Assembly (NCBI GenBank): GCA_045617585.1
Contig: JAZLIW010000015.1
Location: 14,407-78,406 of the forward strand
From: CAKRZE01 sp045617585
GTDB lineage: Bacteria; Bacillota; Clostridia; Oscillospirales; CAG-272
Length of the DNA: 64,000 nucleotides
Direction of reading: 5' to 3'
The notes beneath the pieces are model-generated. The model was not told the DNA's origin and did no database searches. It saw only the letters and a list, made by a program, of their open reading frames with translations. Both the position numbers and the translations under genes were made by a program. Below are positions 36,807-44,252 of the stretch, piece by piece (position 1 is the first letter of the stretch; every line of letters begins with the position of its first letter).

Positions 36807-37850
36807 ATGGCAATCGTAACGATCATCGGTTCCGGAATGATGGGCTCCGCCCTCGTCTTTCCGGCGCGCGAGAACGGGAACGAGGTGCGTCTCGTCGGGA
36901 CGCCGCTCGACCGGGAGATCATCGAAACCTGCAAAAAGACCGGAAGGCACCCGAAATTCGACCGGGATTTCCCCGCCGGGGTCACGTATCATCCGTTTGA
37001 AGAGGCAGAAGAGGCGATCCGCGGCGCGGACCTGATCATCGGCGGCGTCAGCTCGTTCGGCGTCGAGTGGTTCGCCGACACGGTCCTCCCGCTGCTCCCC
37101 GACGGGATGCCCGTCCTCACCGTGACCAAAGGTCTCTTCGACGAGGCGGACGGAACGCTCACCACTTATCCCGCCTATTTTGAGAAAAAACTTGCCGCGA
37201 TGGGCAAGACCCTCTCCATGAACGCGGTCGGCGGTCCCTGCACCAGCTACGAGCTGGTTGCGCACGATCAGACCGAGGTCTTCTTCTGCGGGCGGGACCT
37301 GCAGACGCTCGCGTCGATCCGTGCGATCATGGAGACCGATTATTATCACGTCGGCATCACGACCGATGTCATCGGGATCGAATCGGCGGTCGCGCTGAAA
37401 AACGGCTACGCCCTCGGCATCGCGCTCACGATCGGGCTGAATCACAGACACTTCGGCGACGAAACCCTGCACTATAATTCGCAGGCGGCGGTCTTCGGCC
37501 AGAGCGTGCGGGAAATGGCAAAGCTCCTCGCCTATCAGGGTGCCGCGGATCTCAACAACCTCGCGGTCGGGCTCGGTGATCTCTACGTCACGGTCTACGG
37601 CGGCAGGACCCGCCTGATCGGCATCCTGCTCGGCGAAGGGCTCCCGATCGGGGAGGCGAAGGCAAAGCTGAACGGCGTGACGCTGGAATCCCTGGTCGTC
37701 GCCGGACGCGTCGCCCGCGCGGTCCGAATCGCCGCCGCGAACGGAAAGCTGAACGCCGCCGACTTCCCGCTGCTCTTCCACATCGACGATATCCTGACGG
37801 ATCACAAGAACGCAGAGCTCCCGTGGGATCTTTTCCGCGGTGAGCAATAA
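36807..37850 (+). CDS. gpsA: NAD(P)-dependent glycerol-3-phosphate dehydrogenase-like protein
   Basis: 347 aa. Rossmann motif IGSGMMGSA at residues 7-15, then LTVTKGLF and AVGGPCTSYELV, the conserved Lys in ALKNGYALG, and the C-terminal NNLAVGLGDLYVTVYGG. Fold and motifs fit GpsA, but the gene heads a glycan-degradation block rather than a phospholipid operon, so a role in sugar-derived triose or another hydroxyacid substrate is possible. Confidence 0.8.
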   Translation: MAIVTIIGSGMMGSALVFPARENGNEVRLVGTPLDREIIETCKKTGRHPKFDRDFPAGVTYHPFEEAEEAIRGADLIIGGVSSFGVEWFADTVLPLLPDGMPVLTVTKGLFDEADGTLTTYPAYFEKKLAAMGKTLSMNAVGGPCTSYELVAHDQTEVFFCGRDLQTLASIRAIMETDYYHVGITTDVIGIESAVALKNGYALGIALTIGLNHRHFGDETLHYNSQAAVFGQSVREMAKLLAYQGAADLNNLAVGLGDLYVTVYGGRTRLIGILLGEGLPIGEAKAKLNGVTLESLVVAGRVARAVRIAAANGKLNAADFPLLFHIDDILTDHKNAELPWDLFRGEQ

Positions 37851-37877
37851 AAAAATTATTTGAAGGAAGATGATTTT

Positions 37878-39938
37878 ATGAAAAAGACAAGCTCGCTCCG
37901 TCTCACCGCCGTGCTTCTGTCCCTCCTTCTCCTGCTTCCCGCCTGCGCGAAAGAGAAACCGGAAGTCCCCGACGCAGATACCGAAACCGCCCCCACGGAA
38001 ACAGAGGAGGAAAACAAAGTGAACTACGTCACGCTCACCGAAAAAGGGCAGTCCCTTTACGACACCACTTATCAGACGATGCTCGACCGCACGCACGATA
38101 ACGGCTACGCGCAGACCTCGCTGACCGGAGCCTATACCGGGATGTTCGTCCGCGACGCCTCGATCCAGGTCATGGCGCACATTGCGAACGGCGACTATGA
38201 TTACGCCGCTTCCCTGCTCTCCTATATCATCGGCTTCCACCGCGGAACGAATAAGAACTTCGCGGTGCATATCATGGACGAGCCGAAGAAAACGGAGCTG
38301 TATTCCACCCTCTCCGTCATCGAAGAACCCGACGAATCGACCTATTTTCAGGAAAGCAGCGCGATCGCGCTTTACAAGATCAATCTGCCCACAAACGCAG
38401 CCGCGCAGTTCTTCTCCGTTCCGTTCTCCTCTTTCGATCAGGTCAGCTTCTATCTGTCGAACGGCGCTTCCGATGGAACGCTTCTCGTAAAGATCGGCAC
38501 GCAGCCCGACGACGCTTCGGTCGCCTCGACCGAGGTCAGCCTGAACGGGCTGAAGAGCGGCTTCGTGACCGTTCCCTTTGAGACCCCCGTCAACGTCGAA
38601 CCGGGCGAGACCTACGTCATGACGATCGCCGCGCAGGACGCCGACGGCAATGTCGTCCTCAACGGCATCACGAACGGCGGCAAGGTGATCTCCTATAACT
38701 ACGACAAGCCCGCCTACGGCGGCTGGAGCAAAACCGGCAACACCCTCGCTTTCCGCATCGGAAAAGCGCCCTCCAAGGATACCCTCTCCCCCGACGGCAT
38801 GGCGAAGACCGACGCGGGTGAAATCGTATTCCCGACCGATAAAAACAGTACCTTCCTCACTTCTGCCGATCTCGTTCTTGCGGGAGGAACGGCGAAGATC
38901 ACGTTGAAATACGGCGACAGGACCGTCGGCACGGTCGAAAAAGAGCTGACCGACAAGCCCGAAACCGTCACGGTCGATTTCCCGCTCCCCTCCTTCGTGA
39001 AGAACGAAAAGGGGCCGTGGTCGATTGAAGTCGACGGTGCAGATCTGTACGGCACGGACGGCACCCCCGCGGCGCTCGTTACTTTCTCGAAGCTCACCGC
39101 GATCTCCGAAAAGGTCCAGGTGGATGGCAACTATATGCTCGTCAACGCCTACGCGATGTTCGCCCTCCTCGATCTGCCCGAATACCGTGAAATGATAGAA
39201 GACAGTTATGATCTTTTCTCGGATTTCGCCTGGTATTTCCTTGAGGACGAAAACTATCACCACGAAAACGGTCTGCTCCGCAACCCGAACTACGAACATT
39301 CCCGCGACGGCAGATACTGGGATTGCTACGATCCCATCACCAACTGCTTTGCCTCCGAGGCACTGCACAAAATGAGTGCGGTCGCCGACCTCCTCGGCCG
39401 TGCTTCCGACAAGCTCGCCTTTGCCGACGAAGCCGACGCGATCGCCGACGCCGTACACGAAAACCTCGTTTCCGAATTCAACGGGAAGACGATCTACACC
39501 GAGATGATCGCGCTCGACGAAAACGGCAAGGAATATAAGGGCTTCTCCTTCGTCAACCTCGCGCCGATCGCCTGCGACTGGTACGCGATGGACGAGGAGA
39601 TCATGGCAAACACCTATGCGGCGTATCTGACCGCGTGTGAAAAATACGACGGGCACGATATGCTCCCCGTCACCGTCGTTCTCAACGGGAACGACGAGAT
39701 CACGGGAAAAGGCAATCACGTCATCGGCAAGGGTCTTGCGTGGGAGATCCACTATCTGTGGAAGACCGGCAACACCGAGCGTCTGAACGAAATGCTCGCC
39801 TTTATCGACGGCCGCTCCCGTGACACCTACCCAGAGGTATGGATCAACACCGGCAAAATGAACGACTCCGCGAATCAGGAGCAGGCAAGCTGGATGCTTT
39901 ACGAGATCGCCAGGATCACCGGGAAATACGAAAAGTGA
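37878..39938 (+). CDS. Six-hairpin-glycosidase-like lipoprotein with inserted beta modules
   Basis: 686 aa from ATG 37878 (AAGGAAG upstream; an in-frame TTG at 37860 is weaker). Signal peptide with lipobox PAC near residue 25, then an acidic Thr/Glu linker. Residues about 60-140 (YTGMFVRDASIQVMAHI) and 435-686 (EHSRDGRYWDCYDP, NQEQASWMLYEI) look like an (alpha/alpha)6 barrel glycosidase. Between them about 280 residues are beta-rich (QFFSVPFSSFDQVSFYL, FVTVPFETPVNVEPGETYV) and resemble sugar-binding sandwiches. CAZy family and substrate are not recognised. Confidence 0.75.
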   Translation: MKKTSSLRLTAVLLSLLLLLPACAKEKPEVPDADTETAPTETEEENKVNYVTLTEKGQSLYDTTYQTMLDRTHDNGYAQTSLTGAYTGMFVRDASIQVMAHIANGDYDYAASLLSYIIGFHRGTNKNFAVHIMDEPKKTELYSTLSVIEEPDESTYFQESSAIALYKINLPTNAAAQFFSVPFSSFDQVSFYLSNGASDGTLLVKIGTQPDDASVASTEVSLNGLKSGFVTVPFETPVNVEPGETYVMTIAAQDADGNVVLNGITNGGKVISYNYDKPAYGGWSKTGNTLAFRIGKAPSKDTLSPDGMAKTDAGEIVFPTDKNSTFLTSADLVLAGGTAKITLKYGDRTVGTVEKELTDKPETVTVDFPLPSFVKNEKGPWSIEVDGADLYGTDGTPAALVTFSKLTAISEKVQVDGNYMLVNAYAMFALLDLPEYREMIEDSYDLFSDFAWYFLEDENYHHENGLLRNPNYEHSRDGRYWDCYDPITNCFASEALHKMSAVADLLGRASDKLAFADEADAIADAVHENLVSEFNGKTIYTEMIALDENGKEYKGFSFVNLAPIACDWYAMDEEIMANTYAAYLTACEKYDGHDMLPVTVVLNGNDEITGKGNHVIGKGLAWEIHYLWKTGNTERLNEMLAFIDGRSRDTYPEVWINTGKMNDSANQEQASWMLYEIARITGKYEK

Positions 39939-39952
39939 AAGGATAGACCGAA

Positions 39953-41320
39953 ATGACTGTAAAAACCATCCTCGCCAGCGAGATCGCCGTTCTCGACTCC
40001 GACGTCAGAAACGGCGGCGGCACCGACGTCACGAAAGAAATACAGAACGCGCTCGATGAAGCGAAGCGTTCGGGCGGCGTCCGTTTGATCATGGACGGCG
40101 CGGCGCTCGTCTCCGAGCTCGTCGTCCACTCGAACACGACGATCGAATGCCTCACCTCCGACTGCGGCTTCTTCCAGAAGGGGCAGTCCAACCATCCGCT
40201 GATCCGCAACGAGATCTGGGACCGGAAGGAACGCACCGCGAGAAACATCTCCCTGATCGGCGGCACCTACAACGGCAACTGCATGGATCAGATCCACGAT
40301 TATCCCGAGGACCCGTGGATGAACGGCGCAAACAGTTTTGAAGGGCGTCACGGCACCGTTCCGATCGAATTCTGCGGCGTCGAGGATCTGCTCGTCCGCG
40401 GCATCCGCATCGTCGACTTCCGTACCTACGCCTTTATGCTGACGAATTTCCGGAACTGCACCATCGAGGATTCGTGGGTCGATCTGCCCCACCGGATGCA
40501 CGCGCAGAATCAGGACGGCTTCCACTTCTGGGGACCCGGCGAGTTTCTGACTCTCCGCAACGTCGGCGGCAAGGTCGGCGACGACTTCATGAACATCGGT
40601 CCCGACGAGGGGGACGGCGTTTCCTCGATCACCGACGTACTGGTGGACGGCGTCTTCCTTGACGACGCGGATCAGGCGATCCGCATCCTCTCCCGCGGCA
40701 CCGGCCTCTGCGACCGCGTCACGATCCGCAACGTGTCCGGCTCTTACCGTTCCTTCGGCTTCTATATCAACTCGTGGTTCCCGGACACGACGGCAGGCAA
40801 CTTCGGCGATATCTTCATCGAGAACGTCAGCCTCACCCACACCGCCCCGAACTACGACTACCGCCCGCCGATGCTCTTCTCGGTCGGAGGCGATATCCGC
40901 TGCCTCACGCTGAAAAACATCCGCCACGAGTATCCGATCGATTCCCGCGCGGTCGGTGAATTCGGTTTCCCGTTCCATTCCACGACGCCGGATACGATCG
41001 ACGCCTACGTCGCGGCGGGCGGAAAGACCCACAAAATTCAGAATCTCATCATCGACGGCGTGACCGTCCTCGAAAACGGCGCCTCCGAAAATATGGAGGT
41101 TTTCTCGGTCTACGGTGAGATCGGCAATCTGGTCCTGAAAAACGTCTTTTCCGCCAAGGACGCGGGCGTGCCCCGCTCCGGCAAGCTTCTCGCGATCCAC
41201 CCGACCGGCTCGGTCGATCTGCTGATCGTCAAAGACGTCGTTACGGTCGGCAGCACCCGCGCCGTCACCGGCAAGGAACGGGTCGGCACCCTGATCGAAG
41301 ACGGGATCACCGAACGGTAA
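39953..41320 (+). CDS. GH28-like right-handed beta-helix protein
   Basis: 455 aa, no signal peptide. The fold is a parallel beta-helix with repeated N-I/V-x-L-type coils (ARNISLIGGTYNG, FRNCTIEDSWVD, CDRVTIRNVSG). QNQDGFHFWGP and VGDDFMNI match the NTDG and GDD catalytic Asp motifs of GH28 polygalacturonases/rhamnogalacturonases. A cytoplasmic GH28 would act on imported pectic oligomers. It starts 14 nt after the lipoprotein gene and VanY follows after 5 nt. Confidence 0.78.
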   Translation: MTVKTILASEIAVLDSDVRNGGGTDVTKEIQNALDEAKRSGGVRLIMDGAALVSELVVHSNTTIECLTSDCGFFQKGQSNHPLIRNEIWDRKERTARNISLIGGTYNGNCMDQIHDYPEDPWMNGANSFEGRHGTVPIEFCGVEDLLVRGIRIVDFRTYAFMLTNFRNCTIEDSWVDLPHRMHAQNQDGFHFWGPGEFLTLRNVGGKVGDDFMNIGPDEGDGVSSITDVLVDGVFLDDADQAIRILSRGTGLCDRVTIRNVSGSYRSFGFYINSWFPDTTAGNFGDIFIENVSLTHTAPNYDYRPPMLFSVGGDIRCLTLKNIRHEYPIDSRAVGEFGFPFHSTTPDTIDAYVAAGGKTHKIQNLIIDGVTVLENGASENMEVFSVYGEIGNLVLKNVFSAKDAGVPRSGKLLAIHPTGSVDLLIVKDVVTVGSTRAVTGKERVGTLIEDGITER

Positions 41321-41325
41321 AGGCG

Positions 41326-42285
41326 GTGCCCGGTTTGAATCGTCGTACCCTCCCTCAGCATATTCTTGCGCTCCTTCTGCCGCTTTCCCTTCTGCTGACG
41401 GCGGCATCCTGCATTTCCCCGTCCCCCTCGACGCCGGACGGGACCGAGCCCCCTGCCGCGGAGAACGTAACCGCGCCGGGGACCGAGCCCGAAACGGCTC
41501 CCGAAACCGAGCCCGGAACTGAACCGGAAACGGCACCCGAAGCCGAGCCCGAGACCGAGCCTGAAACCGAACCCGAAACGAAGCCCGAGACCGAGCCGGA
41601 GACCGAACCGGAAACCGAACCCGTGACCGAGCCGGAGACTGAATCCGAAACGGAACCGGAGACGGAACCCGAGACCGAGCCCGTCCCCGCCCCGGTCGGC
41701 TATACCGCAAACGGGTATCCGATCGTGGTAAAGGACGGCGTCACCTATATCGACGGGCAGGTCATCGTCAACAAGACCTATTCCCTCCCCGAAAAATACT
41801 ATATCGTTCTCGACTACGAAACGCCGGGGGACGTCTACCCGGTCACGCCCGAGACCCGCGCCGCCTTCAACCGGATGAACGAAGCGGCCCGTCTGGAGGG
41901 AATGAATCTGTACAGCGTTTCCAGCTTCCGTGATTACGCCACGCAGAACTGGCTGTACAACAGCTACGTGCAGAGCCACGGCAAAGCGTCCGCGGACCGT
42001 TTTTCCGCCCGCCCCGGTCATTCCGAGCACGAGACGGGGCTTGCCATCGACGTGATCGACTGCCATGCCGTCTTTGAAGATACGAAAGAGGGGATCTGGC
42101 TGGCGGAGCACTGCGTCGAATACGGCTTTATCCTGCGCTATCCCAAAGGCAAGGAAGCGATCACGGGCTATATGTACGAGCCGTGGCACATCCGCTACGT
42201 CGGCTCGGAGGAGCTTGCCCGTGCGATCACCGCCGCGGGGACCATGGAAGAATATTACGGGATCACTTCGGTCTATTCCGACTGA
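41326..42285 (+). CDS. VanY-type D-alanyl-D-alanine carboxypeptidase lipoprotein with Glu-Thr-Pro spacer
   Basis: 319 aa, GTG start (TTG at 41335 possible). Signal peptide with lipobox-like TAASC near residue 28. Residues about 45-122 are an almost pure EPET repeat. The M15B domain follows: SVSSFRDYATQNWLY, ARPGHSEHETGLAIDV (His/Asp metal ligands) and YEPWHIRYVG (catalytic Glu and metal His). It trims D-Ala from wall peptides outside the cell. Confidence 0.93.
   Translation: MPGLNRRTLPQHILALLLPLSLLLTAASCISPSPSTPDGTEPPAAENVTAPGTEPETAPETEPGTEPETAPEAEPETEPETEPETKPETEPETEPETEPVTEPETESETEPETEPETEPVPAPVGYTANGYPIVVKDGVTYIDGQVIVNKTYSLPEKYYIVLDYETPGDVYPVTPETRAAFNRMNEAARLEGMNLYSVSSFRDYATQNWLYNSYVQSHGKASADRFSARPGHSEHETGLAIDVIDCHAVFEDTKEGIWLAEHCVEYGFILRYPKGKEAITGYMYEPWHIRYVGSEELARAITAAGTMEEYYGITSVYSD
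41455..41692 (+). repeat. Degenerate tandem repeat encoding (EPET)n spacer
   Basis: Units of about 12 bp (variants of GAGCCCGAAACC) encode about 18 Glu-Pro-Glu-Thr-like units. Codon drift (GAG/GAA, CCC/CCG, ACC/ACG/ACT) hides the DNA identity and suggests an old array kept at protein level. Confidence 0.9.
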
Positions 42286-42296
42286 ACGGTCCGGTC

Positions 42297-42339
42297 AGCA
42301 CGCCGCCGAAGGCAAACCGCTCCGGGCGGCGTGCTTTTT
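42297..42339 (+). terminator. Terminator after the VanY gene
   Basis: AGCACGCCGCC (42297-42307) pairs exactly with GGCGGCGTGCT (42325-42335), then TTTTTC. The GH127 gene begins 24 nt later with no obvious promoter, so partial read-through is expected. Confidence 0.8.
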
Positions 42340-42362
42340 CTGACGTTGAAAGGAGCATCACG

Positions 42363-44072
42363 ATGGAAAAATATGCCGTACCCTATCGGGTATCCGCGCC
42401 AACCTGCGGCGTCCGCCTGACCGGAGGCAGACTCGGGCGGGCGTTCCGGAACAATATCGCGTTTCTGAAAGGCTTCGATACCGACCGCATCCTCTATTAT
42501 TACCGCGTCCACGCGGGAAAGGCCGCGCCCGGCGTCCCCTACTGCTGGCAGTCGGGGCACTTTGAGCGCAATCTCAAGGGGCAGACGGCGGGCGAATTCC
42601 TGATGGGCGCCGGAACGACCCTGCTCTGGCAGGAGGACGCCGTCCTGCGCGGCAGGATGGACCGAATCGTAAATGAGATCGCCGCCTGCGGCGACCCGGA
42701 CGGGTTCCTTCTGCCGATCACACGGGAGGAATGGCGCACGAAGGAATACCCGAACTACACCCGCGCGTGGATCACGTTCGGACTTCTCGACGCCGGTTAC
42801 GCCGGGAACCCGGACGCCTTCCGTCTGGCGCGGAGCATGACCGACTTCTTCAATTCCTGCGACCTTCTCCCGTCCGTCAAGGATATGAACCTCGGCTTTC
42901 AGGGACTGCTGATCGGAACGCGCGTCTACGATTCCCCGATCGGGAAAAGAGAAGACGTCGACGTGACGGTCCGCGCCTACGAGGAACGCTGGTGGCTGGA
43001 GCAGTGCATCGCCGAAGATCAGCGCGCGATCTACGCCCATCCCGGCAACCATCCGCACTCCACCCTGCTGACCACGCTCGAAGGCTATCTGGACCTCTAT
43101 CGGGTCACGGGAGACGGGACCTATCTGCGGGCGGTCCGCGGCGCGCTCCGGATGTACGAGGACAAGTGGCAGCACGTGGGCGGCGGCATCAATATGTGCG
43201 AGATGGATACCTTCTATCCCGGCTGCAACTGGCTGAGCCCGAAACACAACTACAACGAGCTCTGCTCCACGAATTTCTGGGTCCTCCTGAACCGGCGGAT
43301 GCGTCTGCTCGAGCCGGAAAACGCGCACTATGCCGACGAGATCGAAAACTCGGTCTACAACGTGCTTCTCGCCTCGCAGGTCGGCAGCAAGGGCTTCCAC
43401 TACCTGAACTTCCTCGAGGGCGGCAAGGACTCCCGCTATCTCGACCGCTGCACCTGCTGCGCCGGACTCGGCACACGCCTCGTCGGCCTGTTCCCGCAGC
43501 TTCTGTACGCGATCGGAGACAACGTGCTTTACGCGGATCTTTACGCGGAAAGCGAGGCGGGCCTTGACCTGAACGGAAACCGGGTCGGCGTTCTCTGCCG
43601 CACCCGGATGCCGGACGGCGGCGCGGTCACGCTGACCGTGACGGAGGCGGAAAAGCCGTTCACGCTGAAGCTCCGCATTCCCCGCTGGGCAGCGGGTCCG
43701 GTCAGGATCAAAAAGAACGGCATCCCGGTCCTCACGGCGGGGCCCGGTTACGCCGCGCTGACCGGGATCACCGCGGGGGACGTCGTTTCCTTCACGCTCC
43801 CGATGGGCTTCCGCGTCACGAAATACACGGGAGGCGAGGAAATTCCCGGAAAAGACCGGTTTGCGCTGGAATACGGGCCCCTTCTCTACGCGGCGCTCGG
43901 CCCGACCCCCGTATCCGTCGCGTGGGATCCCGCCTTGCCGGAGGAAGAATTCGTTCCGCTCCCCGGAAAGAAGCGCGGCTTTGCCATGCGGCACGACGTG
44001 GCGCACGAATACCGGGCGTACGTCGATATCGGCGACGAGCCGTTCAGCGTATATCCGACCGTGGAGCACTGA
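42363..44072 (+). CDS. GH127/DUF1680 beta-L-arabinofuranosidase-like enzyme
   Basis: 569 aa from ATG 42363 with GAAAGGAGC upstream; the longer open frame starts inside the VanY gene. An (alpha/alpha)6 barrel (about 60-430) is followed by beta-sandwich domains. The Cys-rich loop RCTCCAGLGTR (about residues 362-372) is where GH127 enzymes keep the zinc-bound catalytic Cys. Members remove beta-L-arabinofuranose from plant glycans. No signal peptide, so the enzyme should act on imported oligosaccharides. Confidence 0.88.
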   Translation: MEKYAVPYRVSAPTCGVRLTGGRLGRAFRNNIAFLKGFDTDRILYYYRVHAGKAAPGVPYCWQSGHFERNLKGQTAGEFLMGAGTTLLWQEDAVLRGRMDRIVNEIAACGDPDGFLLPITREEWRTKEYPNYTRAWITFGLLDAGYAGNPDAFRLARSMTDFFNSCDLLPSVKDMNLGFQGLLIGTRVYDSPIGKREDVDVTVRAYEERWWLEQCIAEDQRAIYAHPGNHPHSTLLTTLEGYLDLYRVTGDGTYLRAVRGALRMYEDKWQHVGGGINMCEMDTFYPGCNWLSPKHNYNELCSTNFWVLLNRRMRLLEPENAHYADEIENSVYNVLLASQVGSKGFHYLNFLEGGKDSRYLDRCTCCAGLGTRLVGLFPQLLYAIGDNVLYADLYAESEAGLDLNGNRVGVLCRTRMPDGGAVTLTVTEAEKPFTLKLRIPRWAAGPVRIKKNGIPVLTAGPGYAALTGITAGDVVSFTLPMGFRVTKYTGGEEIPGKDRFALEYGPLLYAALGPTPVSVAWDPALPEEEFVPLPGKKRGFAMRHDVAHEYRAYVDIGDEPFSVYPTVEH

Positions 44073-44092
44073 CCGTTCCCTGCGTTCCGCTC

Positions 44093-44121
44093 TTGACTTT
44101 TCCGCGTATCTGTGTTAAAAT
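44093..44121 (+). promoter_or_regulatory. Sigma-A promoter of the twin beta-helix lipoprotein gene
   Basis: TTGACT (44093-44098), 17 bp, TAAAAT (44116-44121). A start near 44128 gives a 5' UTR of about 120 nt that contains the structured leader. Confidence 0.7.
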
Positions 44122-44165
44122 GCCAACAGAGTTCCCGAAAAATGTCTGAAAAACGGTCTTCAGAC

Positions 44166-44252
44166 GCCGTTTTGCCGCCCGCAAAACGAAACCGTCCCCG
44201 CCTTCGGGGAGAAAGGAAGCTTTCGCAAAACGAAAGTAATGGTCTGCACATG
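44166..44252 (+). promoter_or_regulatory. Structured leader, copy 1 (candidate translational switch)
   Basis: Shares GCCGTTTTGC (44166-44175) and a block at 44211-44236 with copy 2 upstream of aroA. The Shine-Dalgarno GAAAGGAAG (44211-44219) is followed by CTTTC (44220-44224), which can pair back to GAAAG (44211-44215) or forward to GAAAG (44232-44236). The loop GCAAAACG (44225-44232) is complementary to CGTTTTGC (44168-44175), which can also pair with 44181-44188. ATGGTCTGCACATGA encodes a four-codon ORF ending on the gene's ATG. Confidence 0.6.

Noticed and set aside
36798..39752. 984 aa open frame on the minus strand across gpsA and the glycosidase gene
   Set aside because: It lies antisense to two well-supported genes and its low-complexity, Arg/Asp/Gly-rich translation is the usual shadow of high-GC coding DNA.
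41455..41692. Short-period direct repeats that could be taken for a CRISPR or satellite array
   Set aside because: The period is about 12 bp with no spacers, and it is in frame within the VanY gene, encoding EPET units.
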